Source: Pedobacter sp. JY14-1 (GTDB lineage Bacteria; Bacteroidota; Bacteroidia; Sphingobacteriales; Sphingobacteriaceae). From it: a DNA stretch of 64,000 nucleotides. The stretch's first letter is position 1. Each line of letters begins with the position of its first letter. Positions 7,410 to 17,239 of this stretch are shown one piece after another. The stretch covers positions 310,001 through 374,000 of the forward strand of contig NZ_JARJHU010000005.1 of NCBI RefSeq assembly GCF_029269825.1, given 5' to 3'. A program made the translations under genes and the position numbers. The notes under the pieces were generated by a model. It was not told the DNA's origin. It saw only the letters and a list, made by a program, of their open reading frames with translations, and did not search any database.

Positions 7410-8789
7410 ATGAACACAAAAAATAAAGACCACGCGGCCCTGTCCGATGATTTTAACAGGGATGAAGCCAGGGTAAACTGGCATGACGAAACGCTATGGT
7501 TCGTACGTGCAAAGCGTGACAAGGCGGCGCATCAAATCCCAGAATGGGAACAACTGCGGTCCGCCGCCTCGCAGATCAAGGATAATGTACTTTCCAACCT
7601 CCATGACTATCTCCAGGAGTTTGAGAAAAATGCAGCAAAGAACGGAATTACCGTACACTGGGCATCAGATAGTAAAGAACACAACCAGATCGTACATCAG
7701 ATCCTGAGCAGACACAAGATCGACCGTATTGTCAAAAGCAAGTCTATGCTTACTGAAGAGTGCCATCTTAATGAATATCTGCAACAGCAAGGCATAGATG
7801 TAGTGGATACGGATCTGGGCGAAAGGATCGTCCAGCTTGCAGAGGAACCTCCAAGCCATATTGTACTACCTTGTATCCACAAGAAAAAAGAGGAGATCGG
7901 GGAACTTTTCCATGAACACCTGGGCACACCTGAGGGCATGGCAGACCCGGTTTTTCTGACCGCTGCCGCCAGAGTACACCTGCGGGAGAAATTCGTTACC
8001 CGTAAAGCTGCCATTACCGGTGTAAACTTTGCTGTCGTAGAAACCGGCGAATTCGTCGTATGTACCAATGAAGGAAATGCAGATATGGGCGCTCATCTGG
8101 CCGATGTCCATATTGCCTGCATGGGGATTGAGAAGCTCGTCCCCCTGCGCCGGCATCTGGCGATATTTCTGAGGTTGCTGGCCAGAAGCGCCACGGGACA
8201 ACCGATAACTACTTATTCCAGTCATTTTAGGAGACCGAGACCAGGCCAGGCTATGCACATCGTGCTCGTAGACAATGGCCGAACTACGCAGCTTGGAAGG
8301 GAAGATTTCCGCAATTCCCTGAAATGCATCCGTTGCGGTGCCTGTATGAATACTTGCCCTGTATATCGCCGTAGCGGTGGCCACAGCTATCATACCGCCA
8401 TTGCCGGTCCTATCGGGTCTATCCTGGCCCCCAATCTGGATATGGATAAATATTCAGATCTGCCTTTTGCCTCTACCCTTTGTGGCTCCTGCAGCAATGT
8501 TTGCCCGGTGAAGATCAATATTCACGAGCAACTGTATAAATGGCGGCAGGTCATCGTACGGGAAGGACATTCTGATGGTAAAAAAACAGCGGCAATGAAA
8601 GCGATGAGTCTTACATTATCCAATCCGGCATTATATAAACTGGCAGGAAAAGCTGGCCGGCTGGTCATGCGTTATGCGCCCTTTGCCGTCAGTAACGGGC
8701 TCAACCCCTGGTATAAGCACAGGGAAATGCCAAAGGCACCTACGCAATCCTTTAGTGAATGGTATAAACTGAACAAAGAAAATGAATAG
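7410..8789 (+). CDS. lutB: Lactate utilization iron-sulfur protein LutB
   Basis: 459 residues from the ATG at 7410; a TTG three codons earlier is a poorer choice. An LUD (DUF162) domain covers about residues 60-300, followed by two 4Fe-4S motifs: CIRCGACMNTCPVYRR and, about 50 residues later, CGSCSNVCPVKINIHEQL. The C-terminal DUF3390-type extension ends near FSEWYKLNKENE. LutB is the electron-transferring core of the lactate oxidase complex in the cytoplasm. It overlaps lutC by 8 nt, indicating translational coupling. Confidence 0.94.
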   Translation: MNTKNKDHAALSDDFNRDEARVNWHDETLWFVRAKRDKAAHQIPEWEQLRSAASQIKDNVLSNLHDYLQEFEKNAAKNGITVHWASDSKEHNQIVHQILSRHKIDRIVKSKSMLTEECHLNEYLQQQGIDVVDTDLGERIVQLAEEPPSHIVLPCIHKKKEEIGELFHEHLGTPEGMADPVFLTAAARVHLREKFVTRKAAITGVNFAVVETGEFVVCTNEGNADMGAHLADVHIACMGIEKLVPLRRHLAIFLRLLARSATGQPITTYSSHFRRPRPGQAMHIVLVDNGRTTQLGREDFRNSLKCIRCGACMNTCPVYRRSGGHSYHTAIAGPIGSILAPNLDMDKYSDLPFASTLCGSCSNVCPVKINIHEQLYKWRQVIVREGHSDGKKTAAMKAMSLTLSNPALYKLAGKAGRLVMRYAPFAVSNGLNPWYKHREMPKAPTQSFSEWYKLNKENE

Positions 8790-9396
8790 CAGGGCACAAA
8801 TACTCTCCAGGATAAAACAAAATCAGCCGGGCTACCGTCCGCTGCCAGATGACATACAACAATATGCTCCGGCAGGTCAGCAGGAAGCACAGGCCGTCAA
8901 CAAAGCAGCCATCGAACAGTTTAAAACTGTACTCATTGCCATTGGGGGTGCCGTAGCCGATGTGTATAGTTATGAAGAGATATCTGCATTCATCGCGACC
9001 CATTTCAAAGACCATAAGCGCATCATCAGCACATTTTCCCAGTTATCGGGCAGCATCGAAAGAGACTGGCAGGAAAATGACCCGCACAGTTTCGAGAATC
9101 TTGACCTGGCCATTATTGAAGCGCATTTCGGCGTGGGGGAAAATGCGGCATTATGGATTACAGAAAGCCTGATGCAGCAACGTGTCGTACCCTTCATCTG
9201 TCAGCAGCTTGCCGTCGTGGTACGTGCGAGGCGCATTTACCCAACCATGCATGAGGCTTATAAAGAGATCGGGGCTACGGATTATGGGTTCGGTGCATTT
9301 ATCGCAGGTCCTTCCAAAACTGCAGATATCGAGCAATCACTGGTACTCGGAGCTCATGGCCCGAAAAACATGACCGTCTTCCTGCTGCATGACTGA
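8782..9396 (+). CDS. lutC: Lactate utilization protein LutC (LUD domain)
   Basis: 204 residues, a single LUD domain (YkgG/LutC family), with the conserved segment IEAHFGVGENAALWITES around residues 112-129 and a C-terminal SLVLGAHGPKNMTVFLL, typical of the family. Third component of the L-lactate-oxidising LutABC set. Starts inside the end of lutB and is convergent with uxaC, with 21 nt between them and no obvious terminator hairpin. Confidence 0.93.
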   Translation: MNSRAQILSRIKQNQPGYRPLPDDIQQYAPAGQQEAQAVNKAAIEQFKTVLIAIGGAVADVYSYEEISAFIATHFKDHKRIISTFSQLSGSIERDWQENDPHSFENLDLAIIEAHFGVGENAALWITESLMQQRVVPFICQQLAVVVRARRIYPTMHEAYKEIGATDYGFGAFIAGPSKTADIEQSLVLGAHGPKNMTVFLLHD

Positions 9397-9417
9397 AATC
9401 TTCCGGATAAGATTGAA

Positions 9418-10824
9418 TTACAACCCGAAATAACTTTTTGCGTTTTGATAACAAATATCGCCAGCGATCTGCCCGATCCATTTTTCGTCGTCAGGTAGCA
9501 GGCCGCTTTCCATTTCCGCGCCAAGGAGGTTGCAAAGTATCCTGCGAAAATAGTCATGCCGCGAATAAGAGAGAAAACTTCTGGAATCCGTGAGCATACC
9601 AATAAAATTACTCAAAATGCCCATATTGGACAATGCGTTCAATTGCCGCTCTATGCCGTCCTTCTGGTCGAGAAACCACCATCCTGAACCGAATTGCATT
9701 TTTCCTTTTACATCCCCATCGGCAAAGTTTCCGGTCATCGCGGCAAAAGCCTCATTATCGGCAGGATTAAGGTTATAAATAATCGTTTTGGCCAACTGGT
9801 CGGTTGCACTGAGATAACCAAAAAATTTAGACATGCGCTCTATCTGTGCAAAATCACCAATAGAGTCATATCCCGCATCAGCACCCAACCGGTAAAACAT
9901 ACCCAGGTTATTGTTCCTGATCGCGCCCAGATGGAACTGCTGAACCCAGCCCCGCTCATGATACATGCGGCACAGTTCTGTCAGCACATGCCCGCAAAAG
10001 GCATCGGGGTTGGAGAAAACACTTCCTTCGGTCATCAGAAAAACTTCAAACTCTGACTTTTCCGCATCAGTCAGCAGGTAAGTTGCAGGTAACGCAGACA
10101 GGCCATGATCTGAAATAACGCAATGGTGCAGATCAAAGTACGCCACTCGACTTGCCAGGGCTTCAATCAGCGAAGGCAGATCTGTGATCTCTACACCGCT
10201 TACGGTAGAAAGCCTTTTCATATATTCCCGGAACTGTTCTGTTTTATCAATCATCAAAGCCTTATCCGGCCTGAATGATGGCTTGACCTTCACAGCATAT
10301 CCGTTCTCTGTTAACTGCCGGTGATGAGCGAGATCGTCGCAGGGATCGTCCGTAGTACCCACCATTTCTACCTTATAGTGTTCCAGCAAGCCCTGTGTCG
10401 AAAACCCGTCCTGGCACAGCAACTCATTACAATGTGCATAGATCCATTCTGCCGAGCGTTCATTAAGGTAATTGTTCAAACCAAATGGATCCCTAAGTTC
10501 CATGTGCGTCCAGTGAAAAAGCGGGTTTCTTACCGTAGCGGGAACGATCTTCGCCCAGGCCATGAACTTTTCATAGTCTGAAGCCTCCCCGGTAATAAAT
10601 GCTTCGCTTACGCCAAGCGCACGCTGGGCACGCCATTTATAATGGTCCCCTTTCAGCCAGATCTCCGTCAGCGTGCTGAACTTCTTATTTTCTGCAATCT
10701 CAGCGGGAGGCAGGTGATTGTGGTAATCGATTACCGGCAAATCCTTAACATAATCATGATAAAGCACCCTGGCTTTACCGCTGCTTAATAAAAAGTCTTC
10801 TGATATTACTGCACCTTCTGTCAT
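9418..10824 (-). CDS. uxaC: Glucuronate isomerase UxaC
   Basis: 468 residues, normal length. UxaC isomerises D-glucuronate to D-fructuronate and D-galacturonate to D-tagaturonate. The amidohydrolase-type metal site appears as [14 protein letters not shown] near residue 31, and family segments include WKGD-like [15 protein letters not shown] and [17 protein letters not shown] near the C-terminus. It overlaps the end of uxuA by 4 nt, so uxuA-uxaC is a coupled two-gene operon. The intermediate enzyme, fructuronate reductase (UxuB), is not seen in the window. Confidence 0.96.
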   Translation of the reverse strand: MTEGAVISEDFLLSSGKARVLYHDYVKDLPVIDYHNHLPPAEIAENKKFSTLTEIWLKGDHYKWRAQRALGVSEAFITGEASDYEKFMAWAKIVPATVRNPLFHWTHMELRDPFGLNNYLNERSAEWIYAHCNELLCQDGFSTQGLLEHYKVEMVGTTDDPCDDLAHHRQLTENGYAVKVKPSFRPDKALMIDKTEQFREYMKRLSTVSGVEITDLPSLIEALASRVAYFDLHHCVISDHGLSALPATYLLTDAEKSEFEVFLMTEGSVFSNPDAFCGHVLTELCRMYHERGWVQQFHLGAIRNNNLGMFYRLGADAGYDSIGDFAQIERMSKFFGYLSATDQLAKTIIYNLNPADNEAFAAMTGNFADGDVKGKMQFGSGWWFLDQKDGIERQLNALSNMGILSNFIGMLTDSRSFLSYSRHDYFRRILCNLLGAEMESGLLPDDEKWIGQIAGDICYQNAKSYFGL

Positions 10825-11993
10825 TGCCCGGATTTGTATAATTCGCAGATCAGGCCAAATTCCAGGCCTCTTAGTTCGGCAAGTCCTTTTAACCTGCCGA
10901 TACCCGAGTAACCGGGATTTGTATTTTTTTTCAGGTCGTCCAGCATCTGATGCCCATGATCAGGACGCATGGGCAGCCGTACCTTCCGCTGTTGCTGAAT
11001 CGCTAATATAGCACTAACGACAGCATGCATGTCCACATCTCCCTCAAGATGATTATCTTCATAGAAATCTCCTTCCTCGTTCCTTCGGGTACTTCTCAGG
11101 TGAAGGAAATGTATCCTGTCACTAAACATCTTCAGCATTTCAGGCAGGTCGTTGTCTTCCCTTACCCCAAAAGAGCCGGTACAAAAGCAAAGTCCGTTGT
11201 TTACCGACGGAACAGCCTTAAATAAACGTTGCAGCATCCCGGCGGTACTGACTACCCTGGGCAGGCCGAAAATGGCATAGGGAGGGTCATCCGGGTGGAT
11301 TGCCAGCTTTAAGCCCTCTTCATCTGCCACGGGAACAATTCTGGAGAGGAAATAGATAAGGTTTTGTGCAAGCCGGTCCGCATCAATACCCTTATAATTA
11401 TCCAATGCCTGCTGAAACTGCGCGAGGGTGAAACTTTCTTCGCTTCCCGGAAGGCCGGCGATGATATTCCGCTGCAGGGTTTCTCTTTCCTGTATATTCA
11501 TGGCTTCAAAGCGCAGCTTTCCAGCTGCCAGTTCTTTAGCAGTATAATCGTCTTCTGCACCGGGCCTGCATAACATAAATACATCAAAAGCAATCAGCGC
11601 TGCACGCTCAAACTTCAGTGCCTTTGCTCCATTGTCCAGTTCATAAGCCAGGTCCGTTCTGGTCCAGTCAAGTACAGGCATGAAATTATAGGTAACGACC
11701 CGGATGCCACAGTTTGCGAGGTTCCTAAGCGATTGAAGATAATTATCAATATAATGCTCAAAACCCTCACGCTGTGTCTTTATCGCCTCATGTACCGGAA
11801 CACTTTCTACTACCTCCCATTGGAGACCCGCATCTGCGATCAGACGCTTATGCGCTTTGATAGCTTCCACAGACCATATTTCTCCGTTGGGGATGTGGTG
11901 TAAGGCACTTACCACCCCAGTACATCCCGCCTGGCGTATGTCCCATAAACTTACCGGGTCACTTGGCCCAAACCAGCGCATTGTCTGTTCCAT
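10821..11993 (-). CDS. uxuA: Mannonate dehydratase UxuA
   Basis: Removes water from D-mannonate to give 2-keto-3-deoxygluconate. I place the start at 11993 ([16 protein letters not shown]), which matches the usual beginning of the family and gives 390 residues. In-frame ATGs at 12020 and upstream would add unrelated residues. Conserved features include [18 protein letters not shown] and [20 protein letters not shown], the latter part of the metal/substrate site, and [12 protein letters not shown]. First gene of the uxuA-uxaC operon, preceded by a strong terminator that isolates it from the MG2 protein gene. Confidence 0.94.
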   Translation of the reverse strand: MEQTMRWFGPSDPVSLWDIRQAGCTGVVSALHHIPNGEIWSVEAIKAHKRLIADAGLQWEVVESVPVHEAIKTQREGFEHYIDNYLQSLRNLANCGIRVVTYNFMPVLDWTRTDLAYELDNGAKALKFERAALIAFDVFMLCRPGAEDDYTAKELAAGKLRFEAMNIQERETLQRNIIAGLPGSEESFTLAQFQQALDNYKGIDADRLAQNLIYFLSRIVPVADEEGLKLAIHPDDPPYAIFGLPRVVSTAGMLQRLFKAVPSVNNGLCFCTGSFGVREDNDLPEMLKMFSDRIHFLHLRSTRRNEEGDFYEDNHLEGDVDMHAVVSAILAIQQQRKVRLPMRPDHGHQMLDDLKKNTNPGYSGIGRLKGLAELRGLEFGLICELYKSGQ

Positions 11994-12057
11994 AGAATAA
12001 ATAGTTCCTGTATCGCTCATGATATATTTGTTAGCTAAATATAGAGCTTGAAAACAC

Positions 12058-12082
12058 AAAAGGGGCAGTTCCTGCCCCTTTT
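12058..12082 (-). terminator. Terminator after the MG2/plug gene
   Basis: Perfect 11-bp stem, AAAAGGGGCAG and CTGCCCCTTTT, around a 3-nt loop with T runs on either side. On the minus strand it lies 20 nt after the stop of the gene at 12102-14855 and before uxuA, so it should separate these two units. Being symmetrical it would work in both directions. Confidence 0.85.
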
Positions 12083-12101
12083 ATTATCGAAAACGTTTGC
12101 G

Positions 12102-14855
12102 CTATTCTACTTTGTAACGGACGATCTTCCGGCCCAGTTTTCCATCGGGGGTCATCCCTTCTACCAGTACACGGTAAGTGCCTTTGCTATCTGCGTTGAA
12201 GAAATCAAAACTTGCCTTTCCATCCTTGCTGACGATCATCGGGTTCCAGTAAACAGTTGTCCTCAGGTCAGCAAGCTGGGAATCATTACCATCATTATTA
12301 TACTTAGGTGAGTAAAATTCCTTGCTCACGTCGTAGCCCTGTTGAGAATATTGTTTCACCGAGAAATCGTTACTCAGTCTGTAGGCTCCGTGCTTGGTGG
12401 TGACTATCAGTGCGGATCCGCCGATCATATTCATCAGCGCCATGTTACTGCGGACTACATCGATCTTGACAATATCCGAAGGGTTAGCCTCGTACAAAGG
12501 CAGGTTTTCACAAGGGGTAAGCTTGCGTCCGTTAAGGATAATGGTCAAACGCTCATTTCTGGAATAAGGGACCATCAGCTGACCGCATTCGCCGGTATCC
12601 TCCATCCTGAAGGTAACGTTAGGGAGACGCATGGTCATGAACTCAAGTACATCCTTAAACTGATCAGTAGGATCGGGTTTGATGGTATTGTCTGCATGCC
12701 CGTCAGGAATGGAGTAAATTCCGTTGGAATTTGTCGAACGCTTGCGCGCCTTGATCTGTACCTCCCTCAATTGCTGTGTCCTTCCCAGCATTCCGCGCTT
12801 CAGCAGGTCACTCTCCTGTTTTCGTGAGTTTTCAAGTACAGAAGCCATCGTCTTGCGGGAATCCAGTTCTATATCACCTATATTAGGGTTAGGTGTAGGC
12901 AATTGAGCGCTTGGCATATTCAGCTTCAGTTCAACCTTATTGCTGCCTTTATCAGATCTCGCCTGGACGGTAAACTCTACACCTTTCGCAATCAGCAGAC
13001 GGTCAAGCTTAAAATTGCCCTGGGCATCCGTAACCGTATCTCCAACAATGCCACCCATCTTATTGCTCATAACAATCACCTTAGCACCCTGCAAAGGTTT
13101 GTTGCCCAGGGTAAGTACCTTTCCGGTAATTTCCGAGGTCAGCTTCTCAGCCTTGAAGCTCTGCACTGACGGCTTTCCTGAAGCAAGGTCTTTCCACAGG
13201 AATCTTCTGTATCCCTGGGTCATCATCAGTATATCCAGGTTCGACCTGGTTTCTTCACTCACATTTGTAAAGTAATAGTTTGGCTCCTCGATATAGCCTT
13301 TGATATCCGAAGTCAGGAGCAGTTGCGCAAAAATGCTGTTTTCCCTGCCTTCTTCCACAGGAACAGCAGTTTCATTGATCACTGATACAGAAAAGCTACC
13401 GGTCAGCGGTTTGCCTTCCGCATCCGATGCGGTCAGGTCAATGGCTACTTTTTCCCTGACTCCATAAGACTGCTTCGATGGCGTCAGGTTCAGTTTCATC
13501 TCCTCACCATGCTGTATAAATACGATACGTTCGTTTATGGCAGCACCGGCTGAAGAGATCAGTGTAAACTGTACAATACCGGTCGGCAGTTCCTTAGCAG
13601 GTACAGGTATCGTTACAGTAGGTTTGTTTACAGCAATATTGTTGGCGAAAAATACCGTACCGCCAGACTGGGCGATCAGACCGACACTTTCATTGCCACT
13701 TTTTGAGGCCGCAGCACCGGGTCTTATCCTGATCAGTACCGTATCGGTCTCTGAGTTGTTAAAGACTGCCATATTAAAGCCATCGTCTGATGCTGCAGGC
13801 AGCTTTACCGTATTTTGGGAACCATCAGCATAAGTCACCTTAGCGGTATACTGCTTGCCTGTTTCTGGTGTCATCTGGAAAACACCCATACCAAGGTGGC
13901 TGCTTTCAAACTCTGCTACCTGGTTATTGTCATTGTCCACAATAACGCCCTTTACATCAATACCGTTTCCGCCGGTACCTGTAGCTTTAAATGCTATACG
14001 GCTGCGCGCCCCGTTTACAAGCGGCCCGCTTTCAGGGAAAAACTGGAGATCAGATTCCATAGCGACCGATTTGACCATAAAATTCTTGGTAACAACAGAT
14101 TCCTTGTCAAGGCGAAGGCGGGTGGCCAGACGAGAATTGGTAAACTTACCCTGTTTGCCGGGTTTAAGTTCTATCCTTACTTCTCCCTTAGCATCTGTCT
14201 GCTTCTTTCCGTTCACGATCATGCTGCTGTTGTCGAGCACGTCATAGCTTACCTCCTTGCCGGCATAAGGTTCACCCTTATCATCTGTATAAGTTACCAC
14301 AGCAGTCACGACTGTATTGGCTCCGTTCTTTGCATATTCATATTTTATCGTCGAATATACCGGGTTTGCGATACTGTTACCCACCCTGAATACACGGTCA
14401 TAAAAATAATCGCTTCCGGCATTCCGCATCCACTGCGTATAAGCCCTTATCCTGTAGCTGCCGTCGCTCATGGTACTGTCCGCCAGTACAAATGCGCCGC
14501 TCGCCATGCCTGCTGTGAGCGGTAATTTCAATGATTGTGCAGTAGAGTCCGATTCACTGATCAGGTCGACATAAACAGCGCCGCTGAGTGTCGACAGCTG
14601 ATGTTTCGCACCAACAGCAACATAAGCCTTAAACCAGATGGTATCTCCGACCAGGTAGTAAGGTTTGTCCGTATGCAGATAGATTTTTTCCTGAGGATTG
14701 GCGGCCGTCCATTTTTCCAGGGCAGCTACCAGCTTTTCAAGCGGATCATCATTCCCTGGGGCAAATGCAATAATACCTGAAATCAATAATGTGGTTAATA
14801 GAAAAATAAAGGAGCGCTTCCGGCGTCCGGTGATAAAGGAGCGTTTTGTATCCAT
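12102..14855 (-). CDS. MG2 / TonB-plug hybrid envelope protein
   Basis: 917 residues. After an N-terminal hydrophobic segment (FIFLLTTLLISGIIAFA, residues 17-33) comes an alpha-2-macroglobulin-type MG2 domain (EKIYLHTDKPYYLVGDTIWFKAY), then several Ig-like domains. A carboxypeptidase-regulatory-like domain follows at about 575-660 (SEITGKVLTLGNKPLQGAKV). A TonB-receptor plug-like region comes at about 760-830 (LPNVTFRMEDTG to VRSNMALMNMIGG). No outer-membrane barrel follows, so this is not a normal TonB receptor. Such hybrids are widespread in Bacteroidota but their function is not established. It is transcribed toward uxuA but separated by a terminator. Confidence 0.8.
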   Translation of the reverse strand: MDTKRSFITGRRKRSFIFLLTTLLISGIIAFAPGNDDPLEKLVAALEKWTAANPQEKIYLHTDKPYYLVGDTIWFKAYVAVGAKHQLSTLSGAVYVDLISESDSTAQSLKLPLTAGMASGAFVLADSTMSDGSYRIRAYTQWMRNAGSDYFYDRVFRVGNSIANPVYSTIKYEYAKNGANTVVTAVVTYTDDKGEPYAGKEVSYDVLDNSSMIVNGKKQTDAKGEVRIELKPGKQGKFTNSRLATRLRLDKESVVTKNFMVKSVAMESDLQFFPESGPLVNGARSRIAFKATGTGGNGIDVKGVIVDNDNNQVAEFESSHLGMGVFQMTPETGKQYTAKVTYADGSQNTVKLPAASDDGFNMAVFNNSETDTVLIRIRPGAAASKSGNESVGLIAQSGGTVFFANNIAVNKPTVTIPVPAKELPTGIVQFTLISSAGAAINERIVFIQHGEEMKLNLTPSKQSYGVREKVAIDLTASDAEGKPLTGSFSVSVINETAVPVEEGRENSIFAQLLLTSDIKGYIEEPNYYFTNVSEETRSNLDILMMTQGYRRFLWKDLASGKPSVQSFKAEKLTSEITGKVLTLGNKPLQGAKVIVMSNKMGGIVGDTVTDAQGNFKLDRLLIAKGVEFTVQARSDKGSNKVELKLNMPSAQLPTPNPNIGDIELDSRKTMASVLENSRKQESDLLKRGMLGRTQQLREVQIKARKRSTNSNGIYSIPDGHADNTIKPDPTDQFKDVLEFMTMRLPNVTFRMEDTGECGQLMVPYSRNERLTIILNGRKLTPCENLPLYEANPSDIVKIDVVRSNMALMNMIGGSALIVTTKHGAYRLSNDFSVKQYSQQGYDVSKEFYSPKYNNDGNDSQLADLRTTVYWNPMIVSKDGKASFDFFNADSKGTYRVLVEGMTPDGKLGRKIVRYKVE

Positions 14856-14918
14856 AATAGGTTTTTTATAAGGTTATATCTGCGACTAATATAGGGAATC
14901 AATTTGCAATATCAAACG

Positions 14919-16895
14919 CTACCGGCTGCCGGCCTGAGGGAACTGCGCTATCCTCAGTGTAGTGCAGCCATAAGGGACCAGGGTAATTTCCTCTTCTTCA
15001 CTTTCCGTTTCCAGTCCATAAATATGACTGTACGGAAGTGGCCCAGCCATGTCATTATACAACTTCCAGGAAGGGATACGTTTTGCCCTGGTCTTGATCT
15101 GTAAAGGAGCATTCTCTAAATTCCAGGGGTAGTTACTTACTTTTCCGGTGGCCTCTATCCTGAAATGCTCTGGTAGCTTGTCATTGCTCATGTCATAGAT
15201 CCCGTAATTCCATGGGGTCGTCGGATACACTTCATAATAGTAATCACCATAATCCTTCGGATCTTTAACGTTTGTCACTTTTTTAAAGTCCTCCCCTATT
15301 TTTAGCGCATAGGTAATCGGCCCGCGCTCAATGGATATGGAATTTTCATACCACTTGTTCTTAAAGAGATGCATCGGCAGGCTCAACTCGATCACATCCC
15401 CCGGCTTCCATTCCCGGCTGATCTTTATGACCTGGTTTCCTGCGGCCTCCTGCTGCAGTTGACCATTTACCTTTACAACAGCCTTTTTACACCAGGCAGG
15501 TATGCGCAGGTGGAACGGATAACTTGCCTTCTTGCCACTTTGCAACGTAAACTTAATCTTCTCCTCAAAAGGATAATTCGTTTCCTCTTTCCAGGTTACC
15601 TCTACGCCACCGGCAACTTTCGCAGTGGCTTCACTGGCCGAATATACGAGGGCAGCGATCCCCTTGTCAGCAGTAGTGTACCACAGGTTCTGCGTAAATT
15701 TTGGCCAGCCCTGGTGCATATTTGAGGCATAGCAAGGATAGCCCGTCAATAAACCGAAACAAATGTCCGTACCACCGTGGTTATCGCCAAAATTATGCAT
15801 CTGCCTGGTCAGCATAACCTGGTTTGCCTGCTGAAAATACTGATGCGTCATAAAATCATCCGAAATCTGTGTAGGTAAAGCATTAAAGGCGATCTTTTCC
15901 AACTGGTCGGCATATTCCGCATCTCCTGTAATTTCCAGTCCGCTTTCCAGGGTAAACATCATTTCCACTGCAGTACACAGTTCAGAGCCCTGTGTTGGAT
16001 TGTTGCCGTGGAGCGCCTCGTCACCGCCATACAATCCATGGGCCATCCCATTGTATTTGCGCAGATCGGCAAAGCCCTTTTTTGCAGCGTCGAGGTATTT
16101 CTGTTCCGGGTGGTGCTGATAATAGATCAGCGGTTCCTTCATGCCCTGCGAAAGGTTCACAGTATGGATGCTGCCCATCCTGGTCAGCATGTCCGTATTC
16201 AAAAAGGCATTGGTGAAATCAAATGTCTGCTTATGCAACAAGTCCCCCAGCTCCAGTAAAAACTGATCGTGCGTGATATTGTACAACCAATAGACCATCA
16301 TCAAATTATCGCCGCCACGGTACCGTGCCCAAAAAGTCCAGTGGTCAAGTGGCTTTCCGGGCAGCTCCCTTAACTGGTATTTGAAATAGTTGGTCATCAG
16401 TTTAATGACACGCTGATCTCCTGTTGCCGCATAATACTGCTTTAGTATCTTCAGCATGACCATTTTCGGCCACCAGTCCCGGCTATTGTCTCGCTGGACA
16501 CCCGGCTCTCCCGGATAATCCTTTGAAGGTCCGAAGTACCCATCCTCGGTCTGGCTTTTTAGCGACCATTCTATCCAGGGTTTCACCTTATCAATAAGCG
16601 TTTTATCCTTCAGTATATAGGCAAGCGGGACAAGGCCGTCTATCCAGTATGGCCCACGCTCCCATTGGTCGCCATCCCCGCCAAGCCAACCATTACGATG
16701 GTTCATTACCAGAGGATAAAGTTTGTCCAGGTTACCTGTTGCACCATCCTTCTGGCGCAATAGCATTTCCTTTAACCAGCCCTGCGGCTTAATAGCGCCC
16801 AGTGGCAGTTCTCTGTATGGGTTCTGCCTTAACTGCGCCGAGGCTTTCAATGAAGCGCCCAGCAGCAGCATGATCATGATCTGTTTAAATTTCAT
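14919..16895 (-). CDS. GH127-type glycoside hydrolase (DUF1680 superfamily), secreted
   Basis: 658 residues with a signal peptide (MKFKQIMIMLLLGASLKASA). The body is an (alpha/alpha)6 barrel followed by beta domains, as in beta-L-arabinofuranosidases of GH127 and related families. Visible landmarks are GGDGDQWERGPYWIDGLVPL, ELCTAVEMMFTLESGLEITG (putative Zn and acid residues) and GYPCYASNMHQGWPKF. Relatives usually carry two adjacent cysteines at the last motif; here it is Cys-Tyr, worth checking. The likely role is removal of L-arabinose or a related sugar from pectic side chains in the periplasm. The exact substrate cannot be told from sequence. Confidence 0.8.
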   Translation of the reverse strand: MKFKQIMIMLLLGASLKASAQLRQNPYRELPLGAIKPQGWLKEMLLRQKDGATGNLDKLYPLVMNHRNGWLGGDGDQWERGPYWIDGLVPLAYILKDKTLIDKVKPWIEWSLKSQTEDGYFGPSKDYPGEPGVQRDNSRDWWPKMVMLKILKQYYAATGDQRVIKLMTNYFKYQLRELPGKPLDHWTFWARYRGGDNLMMVYWLYNITHDQFLLELGDLLHKQTFDFTNAFLNTDMLTRMGSIHTVNLSQGMKEPLIYYQHHPEQKYLDAAKKGFADLRKYNGMAHGLYGGDEALHGNNPTQGSELCTAVEMMFTLESGLEITGDAEYADQLEKIAFNALPTQISDDFMTHQYFQQANQVMLTRQMHNFGDNHGGTDICFGLLTGYPCYASNMHQGWPKFTQNLWYTTADKGIAALVYSASEATAKVAGGVEVTWKEETNYPFEEKIKFTLQSGKKASYPFHLRIPAWCKKAVVKVNGQLQQEAAGNQVIKISREWKPGDVIELSLPMHLFKNKWYENSISIERGPITYALKIGEDFKKVTNVKDPKDYGDYYYEVYPTTPWNYGIYDMSNDKLPEHFRIEATGKVSNYPWNLENAPLQIKTRAKRIPSWKLYNDMAGPLPYSHIYGLETESEEEEITLVPYGCTTLRIAQFPQAGSR

Positions 16896-16925
16896 TTGTG
16901 GTCAATTTGGTTTTGTGCGGTGCCA

Positions 16926-16947
16926 TGCAGCACATGCTGGTGCTGCA
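16926..16947. repeat. Inverted repeat upstream of the GH127 gene
   Basis: Arms TGCAGCA and TGCTGCA separated by 8 nt, 31 nt before the GH127 start codon. A second TGCTG sits in the centre, so alternative pairings exist. It could be an operator or a hairpin in the 5' leader. The rest of the 344-nt spacer to the Lrp gene shows only the promoter-like box near 17145. Confidence 0.4.
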
Positions 16948-17144
16948 CACATAGCTGCAATATAAAGCTATTGCCTCATATATCCGGAAACGATGTGGTT
17001 AACTGCCGGAAATTATACCTGTCAGACCCGGGCGGCAAACAGGACATCAGTCCATCAAACAGAACATTATTCTTAGACAATTAGCAACAAACCACATACA
17101 AAGAATTTTATTTCAAAAGACCTGTTTTCTTCAAAATAATAAGT

Positions 17145-17152
17145 TATATTTG
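17145..17152 (+). promoter_or_regulatory. -7 box of the Lrp-type regulator
   Basis: TATATTTG matches TAnnTTTG exactly, 87 nt before the start at 17240. The -33 region is only T-rich. A leader of roughly 80 nt is implied, long for this window, so there may be additional control in it. Confidence 0.4.
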
Positions 17153-17239
17153 TAACACAGGCGCTCATCCCTTGTCTGTTTTAAGAGGACCTGATATAAT
17201 TTACGGATTTTTTTAAAGACTACAGTAAACCAAGGCTGT

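Noticed and set aside
11994-12059. Longer uxuA start
   Set aside because: Upstream residues ([12 protein letters not shown]) are unrelated to UxuA, and the terminator at 12058-12082 overlaps this end.
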